DNA of 64,000 bases from Streptomyces sp. RPT161. GTDB lineage: Bacteria > Actinomycetota > Actinomycetes > Streptomycetales > Streptomycetaceae. Location of the stretch: NCBI RefSeq assembly GCF_027533845.1, contig NZ_JAPZVN010000013.1, positions 111,539 through 175,538 of the forward strand. The letters are read 5' to 3'. Below the pieces are notes generated by a model, which saw only the letters and a list, made by a program, of their open reading frames with translations, was not told where the DNA came from and ran no database searches. Below are positions 9,491 through 17,749 of this stretch, in pieces (position 1 is the stretch's first letter; the number at the start of each line of letters is the position of its first letter). The translations under genes and the position numbers were made by a program.

Positions 9491-9904
9491 ATGCAGTACG
9501 TCACGCCCATCGGCGTCGGCATCCTCTACGCGCTGGTGATGTCCCTCATCCGCGAACCGCACCGCCGACGCTTCAACGCGATCATGGTGGCCGGTGCGGG
9601 AGCCGCCTACCTCAGTGGCGGCGGCCTGGGCGGCTGGGAGTTGGCGTTCACCGCCGTAGCCACCTACGTCGCCTACCGCGGTCTGGAGTCATGGACCTTC
9701 GTCGGCATCGGCTGGCTGCTCCACACCGCATGGGACATCGTCCACTATCTCAAGGGCCATCCCATTCTCACCTTCGATCACAACTCCTCACTCAGCTGCG
9801 CCATCTGTGATCCGGTCATCGCACTATGGTGCTTCCGGGGCGGCCCCTCACCCCGCGAACTCCTCCGCGGCAATCTCAGCCGACCGGCAGTCTCTGACAA
9901 GTGA
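9491..9904 (+). CDS. DUF6010-family membrane protein
   Basis: The 137-residue protein has four hydrophobic segments and the conserved run AAYLSGGGLGGWELAF, YRGLESWTFVGIGWLLHTAW and LSCAICDPVIALWCF, which I associate with the DUF6010 family. No enzymatic function is known to me. The ATG at 9491 follows a GGAAGG site; the frame is open further upstream but that part lacks conserved residues. The conserved His, Asp, His and the CxxC motif near the end might bind a metal, which is inference. It is monocistronic. Confidence 0.75.
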   Translation: MQYVTPIGVGILYALVMSLIREPHRRRFNAIMVAGAGAAYLSGGGLGGWELAFTAVATYVAYRGLESWTFVGIGWLLHTAWDIVHYLKGHPILTFDHNSSLSCAICDPVIALWCFRGGPSPRELLRGNLSRPAVSDK

Positions 9905-10061
9905 TCAGCCTTGGAGACGGCGGAGCCGGAGGACGAGGGACGCCAAGCGGCGGGGCCGGAGGAGACGCCAGGCGGCGGGGCCGCGCAGAGGCGACGCATT
10001 GAGGTGGCGCGAAAGCCCAATGGCTTCAAGGGTTTCGCGCCGTAGCCTCGCGCCTTCGACA

Positions 10062-10262
10062 ATGGACGAGGAAGTCGTCTCCGCCGGCCACGTCGAACAC
10101 CGGCAGGACTTCGGGCAGCGCGGTCACATACTGCTTGAATCCTTCAATGACCTCGCGGCTGAGCGGCCGGACCTGGACGTGCAGCAGCGCCTGCACGTGC
10201 CGGTTGAGAGCAGGCAGGCTGATCTCCGCGTGGTAACCGGTGATCAGGGCTGCTGCCGGAGG
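10062..10262 (-). pseudogene. Lrp/AsnC-family regulator remnant (ligand-domain piece)
   Basis: Read on the minus strand this gives ITGYHAEISLPAL, ALLHVQVRPLSREVIEGFK and YVTALPEVLPVFDVAGGDD then FLVH. That is the start of the RAM ligand-binding domain of an Lrp/AsnC regulator, including the G-DDFLVHV signature. The helix-turn-helix half is missing upstream, and after FLVH the frame runs into unrelated sequence and a stop. About 65 of 150-160 residues remain. The flanks (9905-10366) hold nothing else I can name. Confidence 0.7.
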
Positions 10263-10366
10263 GTGGGCGCCGAAACGCCCTTCACTTATGACCGGCCCTG
10301 ACCATCACGCGCCGTCCAACGCCTGGCGTTGGCGCCCGGCGTGGAAGGGGTCCTCGGCGCGGGTCG

Positions 10367-10723
10367 TCAGTGTTCGACCGCCAACTCTCCAGCGAGCGCG
10401 GCGGCGACGCGTAGCCAGGGAGTGGCCTCGTCCGGACGCCCCTGGCGCTGCAGGGTGCGCCCCAACATCAGGTGGGCGTAACTCTCGACAGGGTCCCTGG
10501 CGATGACTTCGCGTAGCTGCTCCTCGGCCTTCCGCAGCTGCGCGGAGTGGTAGTAGGCGCGAGCCAGCAGCAGGCGCGGCGCGACCTGCTCGGGGACCGC
10601 CTCGACGATGCCGACGAGCAGCCGGGCGGCCTCGGCATAGTCCTTGGCCTCGAAGAACAGGCCCGCGCGGGCCCAGCGCTGGGCCGTGCTCTCCTGCGGG
10701 TACGGGTACGTGGTGTCGGTCAA
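10367..10723 (-). CDS. Tetratricopeptide-repeat protein coupled to pirin
   Basis: A 118-residue protein built of about three TPR-like helix pairs (EAKDYAEAARLLVGIVEAVP, PRLLLARAYYHSAQLRKAEE, YAHLMLGRTLQRQGRPDEA). Its TTG start overlaps the pirin stop codon (TTGA), so it is translationally coupled to that gene. TPR proteins serve as protein-interaction scaffolds; it may assist or bind the pirin product, but that is inference. A pirin gene followed by a short TPR gene appears to be a recurring pair in actinobacteria. Confidence 0.8.
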   Translation of the reverse strand: MTDTTYPYPQESTAQRWARAGLFFEAKDYAEAARLLVGIVEAVPEQVAPRLLLARAYYHSAQLRKAEEQLREVIARDPVESYAHLMLGRTLQRQGRPDEATPWLRVAAALAGELAVEH

Positions 10724-11709
10724 CTGAGCTCCTCGCCAGGTGTCGTGTGGGGAACGCGCTCGGCGGGGATGACCCCCAGCCTGCCGCTCTGGTAGTCCTC
10801 GAACGCCTGGATGACCTCGGCTTTGGTGTTCATGACGAACGGCCCGAAGTGCGCGACGGGTTCACGGATCGGCCGACCGCCGAGGACCAGTACGTCGAGG
10901 TTGGGCGTCCGGTTGTCCGGCTGGGCGGTGGCGGCCACGGTCAGGGCGGCGCCCGGCCCGAAGACGGCCAGCTGGTGGGTGTCCAGCGGGCGCTGCTCGG
11001 CTCCGACCGCGCCGCGTCCGGACAGCGCGTACACCAGCGCGTTGAAGTCGGGCCGCCAGGGCAGCACCAGACGGGCGCCGGGGCTGAGCGTGGCGTGGAT
11101 CATGGTGATCGGCGTGAAGGTGGCACCCGACCCGTGGTGCCCGGCCACGTCGCCGGCGATGACGCGCACCAGCGCGCCGCCGTCCGGCGACGAGAGCAGC
11201 ACCGCCTGCTGGCCCTCGATGCTCTGGTACCGCGGGGGGTTGCCCTTGTTGGCGCGTGGCAGGTTGACCCACAGCTGGACGCCGTGGAACCGGCCTCCGG
11301 AGGCGACCAGGGCCTCGGGCGGGGTCTCGATGTGCAGGATGCCGCTGCCCGCGGTCATCCACTGGGTCGCGCCGTCGGTGATCGTGCCTCCGCCGCCATG
11401 CGAGTCCTGGTGTTCCATCAGGCCGTCGATCATGTATGTGACGGTCTCGAAGCCGCGGTGCGGGTGCCAGGCGGTGCCCTTGGGCTCGCCGGGCGCGTAC
11501 TCGACCTCACCCATCTGGTCCATGTGGACGAACGGGTCGAGATCGCGCAGCAGCACCCCCGCGAAGGCACGGTATACGGGGAATCCCTCGCCCTCGTAGC
11601 CCTGCGGCGCACTCGTCACCGAGCGCACGGCGCGCTGCGTGGCCGCCTGCGGGGCCGGTTCCGGGACGCGTGGCAGCAACAGTGTGTTCTCTGCGGTCAC
11701 AGCAGGCAT
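10720..11709 (-). CDS. Pirin-family bicupin protein
   Basis: The 329-residue protein shows the pirin N-terminal cupin with metal-binding histidines in WHPHRGFETVTY and the following EHQDSHG and ILHIETPPE segments, then a C-terminal pirin_C cupin. Pirins are iron-containing cupins; bacterial members include quercetin dioxygenases and redox-sensing regulators. The ATG at 11709 has AGGAGG five bases upstream, an excellent site; the in-frame ATG-like codons further up are less likely. It forms a two-gene operon with the downstream TPR protein. Confidence 0.88.
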   Translation of the reverse strand: MPAVTAENTLLLPRVPEPAPQAATQRAVRSVTSAPQGYEGEGFPVYRAFAGVLLRDLDPFVHMDQMGEVEYAPGEPKGTAWHPHRGFETVTYMIDGLMEHQDSHGGGGTITDGATQWMTAGSGILHIETPPEALVASGGRFHGVQLWVNLPRANKGNPPRYQSIEGQQAVLLSSPDGGALVRVIAGDVAGHHGSGATFTPITMIHATLSPGARLVLPWRPDFNALVYALSGRGAVGAEQRPLDTHQLAVFGPGAALTVAATAQPDNRTPNLDVLVLGGRPIREPVAHFGPFVMNTKAEVIQAFEDYQSGRLGVIPAERVPHTTPGEELS

Positions 11710-11881
11710 TGCATCCTCCTCGGGCGGGCGTCGAAGCCGACGCATATGGTTGAACCTTAAACCACCGACCCGTATTCCCGTCCCTCCGTACGACCGCCAC
11801 GGGGCGGCGCCGCAGACGACCCCGAAATTGACGTCCAGGCGTACGACGGCCGAGGATCACGCGGTGACTCGGCAAGACCGG

Positions 11882-12355
11882 TCAGGACGCCACACCGGTC
11901 CGAGCTCGTAGCCCTTCGGCAAACGTGCGCGCCGCCTCCAGATCGGCGGCGTTGGGCCGTCCCTTGTTGATACCGCCGACAAGCCTGAACGGGAGCCAGG
12001 TGTCGAACCCGCGACACGAGAAGGTGTCAGCCACCTCGAAGCCCCTCTGCTCGAGAAGCCGCACAAGGGGGCGGGCGAAGGGCCGGAACGGCGGTTCGGG
12101 TAGTCCGCTGGTGGCGAAAACGAACGCCCTGCGTCGTTCCCCCTTCGGGAGCGACCGGACGAACTGGCGCAGCCGCGGGTGGAACTTCGTCATGAAGATT
12201 CCCGAGCCGAATCCCACGAGGTCGTAGGTGGAGAGCTCCGCCATGTCGACCTGCTCAGGGTCGACAACAACGGCCTCCAGGACCTGTCCCATGACTTCGG
12301 CGATCCTCTTCGTGTTGCCATGGGACGCGGAGGCGCACACGATGATGGCCTTCAT
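11882..12355 (-). CDS. Flavodoxin-family protein
   Basis: A 157-residue protein starting MKAIIVCASASHGNTKRIAE, where the SxSHGNT loop binds the FMN phosphate. It continues with DLVGFGSGIFMTKFHPRLR and FVFATSGL, the two FMN-ring loops. It belongs to the flavodoxin / protoporphyrinogen-oxidase-like (HemG-type) fold and could transfer electrons to a cytosolic partner. The ATG has AAGGGA nine bases upstream. Its C-terminal stretch (FSCRGFDTWLP) is conserved in the actinobacterial branch. It is monocistronic, between pirin and a WYL regulator, with no redox partner nearby. Confidence 0.85.
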   Translation of the reverse strand: MKAIIVCASASHGNTKRIAEVMGQVLEAVVVDPEQVDMAELSTYDLVGFGSGIFMTKFHPRLRQFVRSLPKGERRRAFVFATSGLPEPPFRPFARPLVRLLEQRGFEVADTFSCRGFDTWLPFRLVGGINKGRPNAADLEAARTFAEGLRARTGVAS

Positions 12356-12585
12356 GATGGTGTTCCCTTCGCTTGCGCGGTTTTCAGCGGCGTTCACACC
12401 TTGAGGACACCACCCGAGCGGCGACCGTGACAGGAAGGGAATGTGGTTACGATCACAGGGGGATGCCGGTGGGGCGCGGTCGGCTCCGGATCGTGACCGC
12501 CCAAGCGGTACATGACCCGATAGATCACATGAGGGGCACTGCCAATTCCCTGTGAAGCCAACGGAGTTGGCGTACGTTTCCTGGC

Positions 12586-13596
12586 TCACTGGCTTGGGTG
12601 TGCCCAGGTCGGGTCGGTAGCCGCGGCTTTGGCGTAGCGGCGGGACAGGTGGGCGAAGGCGTCCTTGAGCTCGGTGGGCCCGATGACCTGAATGTCGGCG
12701 TCGAACTTGCCGATAGTGGCGGCCAGTGCGGGCCATGACCAGGCGCCCAGAATGAGGCGGCAGTGGTCCGGGCCGAGCTCTTCGACGATTCCGTCGTGAC
12801 TGTAGGTGGACACGACATGGGCGGGCAGGCCGAGAATCACCTCGCCTCGGCAGGGCCACCCGCCGGAGCCCTGAAACCTGCCGACCACGAAGGCGGCCAC
12901 CTCACCTCCGGGCAGTTCGCGCGGGGTGAATCGAGGCCCGGTGGGAGTGCGCGGGCTGATGCGGTCGACGCGGAAGGTGCGCCAGTCGCCGCGCTGCAGG
13001 TCCCAGGCGACGAGGTACCAGCGGCCGCCCCAGTGGACGAGGTGGTGTGGCTGCACCTTGCGCGGCGGGATTGCGGCGGGGTCGGCGTCGGCGGCTGCCG
13101 ACGGGGTCGCGGGGGTGTAGTCGAAGCGCAGCACTTCGTGGGCGCGTACGGCCGAGCTGAGCGTCACGAGCACTTGGGGGTCGACCCGCGGATGCGGCCG
13201 GGTCCCCGGGCGTTCGACGGCGGTGACCTGGAGGGCGTCGACGCGATGGCGTAGCCGCGTGGGCATGACCTGCCGGATGGTGCTCAACGCACGCGCCGCG
13301 GCCTCCTCGATGCCGGCGCCTGTGGTGGCGGCGGTCTGAAGCGCGACGGAGAGGGCCACGGCCTGGTCGTCGTCGAACAGCAGGGGCGGCAGTTGTGTGC
13401 CGGCGCCCAGCCGATAGCCCCCGTCGGGGCCCTTGATCGTCAAGATCGGATAGCCGAGCTCGCGCAAGCGGTCGACATCTCGGCGCACGGTGCGCGCGCT
13501 GACCTCCAACCGCTCGGCCAGCAACTGCCCCGGCCAGTCCCGGCGCGCCTGGAGGAGGGAGAGGAGCGACAGCAGTCGTGCTGAGGTCTTCGGCAT
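12586..13596 (-). CDS. WYL-domain transcriptional regulator (YafY/DeoR-like)
   Basis: The 336-residue protein opens with an HTH_11 winged helix (LLSLLSLLQARRDWPGQLLA, VSARTVRRDVDRLRELGYPI). It carries a WYL ligand-sensing domain in the middle (VHWGGRWYLVAWDLQRGDWR and FRVDRI) and a WCX-type C-terminal region. Such proteins repress or activate neighbouring genes and can bind nucleotides or nucleic acid. It is divergent from a DinB-family gene starting at 13696, which is its most likely target; this regulator/DinB pairing is frequent in actinobacteria. The start is either the ATG at 13596 or the one at 13605; both lack a strong ribosome site. Confidence 0.88.
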   Translation of the reverse strand: MPKTSARLLSLLSLLQARRDWPGQLLAERLEVSARTVRRDVDRLRELGYPILTIKGPDGGYRLGAGTQLPPLLFDDDQAVALSVALQTAATTGAGIEEAAARALSTIRQVMPTRLRHRVDALQVTAVERPGTRPHPRVDPQVLVTLSSAVRAHEVLRFDYTPATPSAAADADPAAIPPRKVQPHHLVHWGGRWYLVAWDLQRGDWRTFRVDRISPRTPTGPRFTPRELPGGEVAAFVVGRFQGSGGWPCRGEVILGLPAHVVSTYSHDGIVEELGPDHCRLILGAWSWPALAATIGKFDADIQVIGPTELKDAFAHLSRRYAKAAATDPTWAHPSQ

Positions 13597-13695
13597 GATG
13601 CCCATCTTGCTTCGTGAAGCGGCCACATCCTGTCCGCTTCTGCTGGGACCGTGGTCGTGCCCACCAAAGAGAACGACCAGAAAGACCCGATCACT

Positions 13696-14271
13696 ATGAA
13701 CGCCACGACCACGACCTCCACCCTCGACGGTGAGCGGGCCGACCTGCTCGCAGAACTCGCGGCCGCGCGATCCGCCCTGACCCGCACGGTGCACGGACTC
13801 AGCGACGAACAGTCCGGCGAGCGCCCAACAGCCAGCGCGCTGTGCCTGGGCGGGCTGATCAAGCATGTCGCGTCCATCGAGGAAGGATGGGTGCGCTTCG
13901 TGCTCGATGGTCCTTCGGCACTGCGTTACGACCTGCCCGACGGCGTCACCTGGGCCGATATCGCGGACGGCACCGCACGCGAGTTCCCGCAGTGGATGAT
14001 CGATCACCAGAATGACTTCCAGATGCTGCCCGGCGAGACGCTGGCCGGGATCCTCAAGCGCTACGCGGAGGTTGGCGCCCGAAGCGAGGAGATCATCAGC
14101 AGTATCACCGACCTGTCGGCGACGCACCCGTTGCCGGAGGCGCCCTGGAACGAGCGGGGGGCGGTGTGGAGCGCGCGCCGGGTGGTGATGCACGTCATCG
14201 CGGAGACCGCCCAGCACGCCGGGCACGCGGACATCCTGCGCGAGACGCTCGACGGGCAGAAGTCGACCTGA
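13696..14271 (+). CDS. DinB-family (DUF664-like) putative thiol-dependent enzyme
   Basis: The 191-residue four-helix protein has the DinB metal triad in the expected places: His57 in GGLIKHVASIEEGW and the later MHVIAETAQHAGHADILRE segment. In actinobacteria this family includes mycothiol-dependent transferases and isomerases. Start at the ATG 13696; an in-frame GTG at 13651 is possible. It is divergent from a WYL regulator and followed by the converging lasso operon. The substrate is unknown. Confidence 0.85.
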   Translation: MNATTTTSTLDGERADLLAELAAARSALTRTVHGLSDEQSGERPTASALCLGGLIKHVASIEEGWVRFVLDGPSALRYDLPDGVTWADIADGTAREFPQWMIDHQNDFQMLPGETLAGILKRYAEVGARSEEIISSITDLSATHPLPEAPWNERGAVWSARRVVMHVIAETAQHAGHADILRETLDGQKST

Positions 14272-14745
14272 CCGCTGAGGGTTTCTGACAGATCGGGTCG
14301 TGGCCCTGACCGGCGCTGCGCGCCGGAGGTGTGAGTAAAGGCTGTCCTCGGCCGCGCTGGCGACAACCGTCACCAGCGCGGCCCCGGCAGCCGTGCTGAA
14401 GGCAAATTGCTGTGGGAACACCCTGCTGCTCGGGTGGGCGGCCGTAACGGTCGGACACCTGCCGTGCCGGAGCGGCTGACTTCGCGGACGAAGACCGCGA
14501 CGCCCCTGGGAGGTGCTTCCATGCCGCTTCCGCTGGCTCTGTTCGCCAGAGATCCACTTGTCTGACGCCACCTCCCGAACCTTGCCGGGTTCTGCCCCGC
14601 ACGCTCCCAGCGGGGCGTCGGCCAAAGGGGCGCTGGGCCACCGCCTGGGCGCCAGCGGAGTGGCTGCCTCGGGCGCCGCAGGGCCAAGCGGGCACGTGGC
14701 ATGCGGAGTTGATCGTGCTGAACCGGAGCCATGGATGTGCTGCAG
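14272..14745. other. Intergenic between DinB gene and lasso operon end
   Basis: About 470 bases where two transcription units converge. Several frames are open on both strands but none has a recognisable motif, a ribosome site and consistent codon bias at once. A stretch near 14340-14400 reads as a hydrophobic alanine-rich peptide on both strands and may be decayed coding sequence. Confidence 0.4.
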
Positions 14746-15195
14746 TCACGATGGGGTTCCGCCAGATACGCGACCATCGGAGTGTCCCCTCGCTGGCACG
14801 CTGATCACCGTCCGGTAGGTGGTGGTGTCCTCGGGCTCGCCGACGGGGCGGCCCTCGGCCTCCACCCAGGCGTGCGCGGCGAACGGCGATGTCCGCACCC
14901 CTGAGCACCACGTGGGCCAGCTGCCGGCCAGTCGGCACAGCAGGGCCGTGGCCAGCGAACGCTGCAGGCAGTAGCGCCCGGCGCACAGAGTGCTGATGGC
15001 CGTCACGTCCTGGCGCGCCCGCAGCGTCTCGGCGTAGTCGGCCGGCTTGGCTCCACGGCGTACCACGCGCAGCACCGTGCGGATGCGGCGCGGTGGCAAC
15101 CTGGCGATGAGTCTGGCGGCGCCAACGGCCGTGCGGGCGGTGAGACTTCGGCCCCGCCGAGGCCTTGTCCCGTTGGTGTCAAGGACTTGGCTCAC
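14746..15195 (-). CDS. lasB2: Lasso peptide leader protease B2
   Basis: A 149-residue protein with the transglutaminase-like cysteine protease core that cuts the leader from lasso precursors. The nucleophile is Cys76 in GRYCLQRSL and the base His108 in SPFAAHAWVEAEG; the acid partner is probably Glu120 or Asp123. Its GTG start overlaps the B1 stop (GTGA), giving tight coupling, and it is the last gene of the operon A-C-B1-B2. B2 works with B1, which presents the leader. Length and motifs match split B1/B2 systems of Gram-positive bacteria. The gene symbol is generic for the family. Confidence 0.88.
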   Translation of the reverse strand: MSQVLDTNGTRPRRGRSLTARTAVGAARLIARLPPRRIRTVLRVVRRGAKPADYAETLRARQDVTAISTLCAGRYCLQRSLATALLCRLAGSWPTWCSGVRTSPFAAHAWVEAEGRPVGEPEDTTTYRTVISVPARGHSDGRVSGGTPS

Positions 15196-15449
15196 GGGGT
15201 GGTCACCAGCTTCGCCTGTCTGAGCTGGTCCACCAGTGCTGCGACATCGGCGGCCGCGCGCTCTCGACTCACTGGCTGCGTCTGGGCGAGTTGATCGGCC
15301 GCCTGCTGAAGGGTGGCGCCGTCCAGGAGGGCTTGGACGACGACGGCGCCGGTGCCGTTGAGCTGCCAGTAGCGTCCCTGGCGCTCGTCCAGCAGAACCA
15401 TGCCGTCGTCGGTCGGGCACGCGGTGACATCGGCGTGTAGTCGGCTCAA
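15192..15449 (-). CDS. lasB1: Lasso peptide RRE protein B1 (PqqD-like)
   Basis: This 85-residue protein is a stand-alone RiPP recognition element of the PqqD fold: VTACPTDDGMVLLDERQGRY, WQLNGTGAVVVQALLDG and a helical C-terminus. B1 proteins bind the conserved YxxP motif of the lasso leader and deliver it to protease B2. The TTG start has AAAGGAG seven bases upstream and overlaps the cyclase stop (TTGA); its own stop overlaps the B2 start. All three enzyme genes are therefore translationally chained and probably made in fixed ratio. Confidence 0.92.
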   Translation of the reverse strand: MSRLHADVTACPTDDGMVLLDERQGRYWQLNGTGAVVVQALLDGATLQQAADQLAQTQPVSRERAAADVAALVDQLRQAKLVTTP

Positions 15450-17365
15450 CTTGGTGCTCCTTTAAGAGAGTTGTCGTGCTCGGGCGGCAGGGAGCGGATC
15501 GGTGCAGCCCGGTCCGGATCGGGCTGGGGTGCACCGGGATGGCACAGGTGGACCGGCGCCGGATGCGCCTCAAGGTCCCGCAGCCATGCCTCGGCGCCGA
15601 GCGTTGACTCCAACTCCGCTGATCCGCCGCGGAGTAGGCCGGGGGAGAGCAGGGCCCGCCGCAGCAGTTCCGGGTTGGCGACGCCCGAGGCAACCAGCCG
15701 GGACTCCTCAGCCCACGCGGCCAGTTCGCGCCGGTGCAACCGTAGGCCGTGCTGCCACTCCACGCCGCAGTGGTCCTTGGTGGTCCGGTGTAGAACGCGA
15801 GTTGGCACCAGGCCGTGCATCGCAGCGGCGAGCAGCGGCTTGTACGACCACGGAGTCGCTGCCTCGTGGGGCAGGGTCGCCAGACAGGCGTTGATCACGG
15901 CGTCGTCGCAGAACGGGCTGTGCACCGGCAGGCCCTCGGCCGCCGTCCCGTACGCAAGGTGCCCGGCGATCCTTCCCGCTTCCTGCGCCTGGTGGATCCA
16001 GGCATGCCGACCGCGCTCGACGGCCAGCGGCTCGACGTTGCGGGCCGCGGCACGCAGCAGTTCGCCGACCAGGTCGACGGCCTGGTCGCTCGCCCACGGC
16101 GGCAGTTGCGGCTGCAGCCCCCACCCCTGCGGCGCTCGGACCACACGGCGTGCCGGGGCGGCCCGCAGCTGACCGGTGGTCCTGGCCAGCCAGGTTCCGT
16201 ACGCGTGCCCGTCGAGCAGCATGCGTGCACCAGCTGCAAGCTGCCAGCGGCGGCGGGCGCGCAGCCCGGCCGCGTGCCGCAGCCCCACCAGCGGGGAGCG
16301 ACGCAGCAGCCCGTGCACGTAGGCGTCCGGCGGCTGGACCACGTGGTCACCACCGTGCCCTGACAGGCGGCGGACGGCCCCGCGCGCCCGCATCGCCTCG
16401 GCCAGATGGTGCTGTTGGGCTCGGTCACGCAGGGCGGCCGACGGCTCGTCGCCGGGGTCGCGGCGGTCATCGAGCCCGGTGAAGTGGGCAGGCAACTCGG
16501 CGGAGGGGAACACCAAGTGCTCGGCACCGGGCAGGTGTTCGGCAGCGTGTTGAGCGTAGGCGTGATCCTCGTTGCCGGGCGCCGTCCAGCGCAGGGTGGC
16601 GGTGACCAGGCGGGCCCCTGCCTCGGCGGCCAGAAAGCACAGGGAAGTGGAATCCATGCCTCCGGACAGGTCGGCGCCCAGCACCTCACCCGGCCGCACC
16701 CGCAGCGCCACGGCCTCGCGCAGCGCCTGCCGCAGGGCGGGGGCGGCCTCCGAGAGCGGCAGCTCGCCCTCGGGCGCCTGCCACCACCGGGCCGTACGCC
16801 ACTGGCCGCCAGGGTCCAGGTGCAGGGCCTCACCCGGGATGACTCTGCGGATCCCACGCCACAACGCGCCACCGGCCAAGGGATGCGGCGCGGTGAACCC
16901 TGTCAGGCGCACGGCCAGTTGTGCGGTATCCAGTTCGGCGCTGGTGAGCCAGGCCAGGGTACGCGCGCGGTCGGCACAGATGACGCCGCCCTCGACGGCC
17001 GTCAGGTATACCCGCCGCTCCCCGGACAGCGTCCCGCGCACGTAGGTGTGGCCGCCCACGGAGGCGATGACATGGAAGCTGCCATGGGCTTTACCCAGCG
17101 CACTCTCGACGGCGGCCAGGCTGTGCACGCGCCTGGCCCGTATGGCCAGCTCCTCGGTGGTGAGCAAGCACATCCCGGCGACGGCGAGCCGTACCTCCCC
17201 CGCGGCGGCGAACGTCAGTTCGTCGGGGGACCAGGCGCCGACCAGCCATGGACGCCCAGAGGGATGGGAGACGACCTGGACGGCCCGCTGCCGCAGTTGC
17301 CGCATGACATCGGAATGGATCTCGCGGTCCGGAAGAACGACGAACCAGGTGGGGGCGGAGCCCAT
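15446..17365 (-). CDS. lasC: Lasso peptide macrolactam synthetase (cyclase C)
   Basis: The 639-residue protein is an asparagine-synthetase-B homologue. Residues 1-200 resemble the glutaminase domain but lack the N-terminal catalytic cysteine (it begins MGSAPTW). The synthetase domain carries the ATP-pyrophosphatase loop SGGMDS (234-239). Lasso cyclases use ATP to adenylate the side chain of the ring Asp/Glu and close it onto the core's first amino group. The ATG lies behind CAGGACAGG. The gene follows the precursor after a 134-base gap holding a strong hairpin and overlaps B1 by four bases. Confidence 0.92.
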   Translation of the reverse strand: MGSAPTWFVVLPDREIHSDVMRQLRQRAVQVVSHPSGRPWLVGAWSPDELTFAAAGEVRLAVAGMCLLTTEELAIRARRVHSLAAVESALGKAHGSFHVIASVGGHTYVRGTLSGERRVYLTAVEGGVICADRARTLAWLTSAELDTAQLAVRLTGFTAPHPLAGGALWRGIRRVIPGEALHLDPGGQWRTARWWQAPEGELPLSEAAPALRQALREAVALRVRPGEVLGADLSGGMDSTSLCFLAAEAGARLVTATLRWTAPGNEDHAYAQHAAEHLPGAEHLVFPSAELPAHFTGLDDRRDPGDEPSAALRDRAQQHHLAEAMRARGAVRRLSGHGGDHVVQPPDAYVHGLLRRSPLVGLRHAAGLRARRRWQLAAGARMLLDGHAYGTWLARTTGQLRAAPARRVVRAPQGWGLQPQLPPWASDQAVDLVGELLRAAARNVEPLAVERGRHAWIHQAQEAGRIAGHLAYGTAAEGLPVHSPFCDDAVINACLATLPHEAATPWSYKPLLAAAMHGLVPTRVLHRTTKDHCGVEWQHGLRLHRRELAAWAEESRLVASGVANPELLRRALLSPGLLRGGSAELESTLGAEAWLRDLEAHPAPVHLCHPGAPQPDPDRAAPIRSLPPEHDNSLKGAPS

Positions 17366-17445
17366 GGGCCTGTCCTGAGCGGTGAGACGGGCAGGAGTGG
17401 AACAGAAATGGAAGGCGACTTCAGAACAAGCCGCGCGGGTCGCGG

Positions 17446-17490
17446 CCGGGTGCCAGCCCCTCGCTCGCGCGGGGCGAAGCCAGCACCCGG
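17446..17490 (-). terminator. Hairpin between lasso precursor and enzyme genes (attenuator)
   Basis: Outer arms CCGGGTGC (17446-17453) and GCACCCGG (17483-17490) enclose inner arms GCCCC (17456-17460) and GGGGC (17471-17475). It starts only 10 bases after the precursor stop and lies about 80 bases before the cyclase start. Such a structure would stop most transcripts after the precursor and let some read on, giving more substrate than enzyme. Confidence 0.6.
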
Positions 17491-17499
17491 CGCGTTAAT

Positions 17500-17640
17500 T
17501 CAGACGCCGACCCAGTGGGCATGCCACCCTTCCGGTGTAATGCCTTCGACGCCCTGGGTGAGCTCGGCGTAGTCGCCCGCTTCCGCCAGCAGCGGGGGCT
17601 CGTAGACGTCGGCGGACTCAATGGCCAGTGCCTCGTTCAC
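17500..17640 (-). CDS. lasA: Lasso peptide precursor A; predicted core GVEGITPEGWHAHWVGV
   Basis: The 46-residue peptide fits the lasso leader consensus YxxPxLxxxGxxxxxTx exactly: Tyr13, Pro16, Leu18, Gly22 and penultimate Thr28. Cleavage after Gln29 gives a 17-residue core. Gly1 and Glu8 of the core are correctly spaced for an eight-residue macrolactam ring; Glu3 is too close. The tail holds Trp10, His11, His13 and Trp14, with bulky residues suited as plug. There are no cysteines, so it is a class II lasso peptide. The GTG start lies about 11 bases after GGAGGG. The calculated mass after leader loss and ring closure is 1811.87 Da. I do not recognise this core among lasso peptides I know. Confidence 0.88.
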   Translation of the reverse strand: MNEALAIESADVYEPPLLAEAGDYAELTQGVEGITPEGWHAHWVGV

Positions 17641-17664
17641 GGTGATCACATCCCTCCGGTTATC

Positions 17665-17685
17665 GGGAGCGGGATTTCCGCTCCC
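17665..17685 (-). promoter_or_regulatory. Hairpin in the lasso precursor leader
   Basis: GGGAGCGG, loop of five, CCGCTCCC: a perfect 8-bp stem ending 25 bases before the precursor start and just before its ribosome site. It may stabilise the message or control translation. Flanking copies of CCGGAGGGG and CCGGAGGG could compete for the ribosome. Confidence 0.45.
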
Positions 17686-17720
17686 CTCCGGACCAATGAG
17701 ACCCGAGCAGCACAAACCGC

Positions 17721-17749
17721 GCTACACAGCGTTGCATGTAACCACTCAA
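17721..17749 (-). promoter_or_regulatory. Candidate promoter of the lasso operon
   Basis: On the minus strand TTGAGT and TGTAGC are spaced by 17 bases, about 80 bases upstream of the precursor start. The -10 match is weak, so this is tentative. Confidence 0.25.

Noticed and set aside
12586..14625. Minus-strand frame of 679 codons
   Set aside because: Only its last 336 codons are the WYL regulator; the rest is antisense to the DinB gene and upstream spacer.
14272..14745. A second lasso precursor or transporter downstream of B2
   Set aside because: No frame shows the YxxP leader motif, a core with correctly placed Asp/Glu, or membrane segments.
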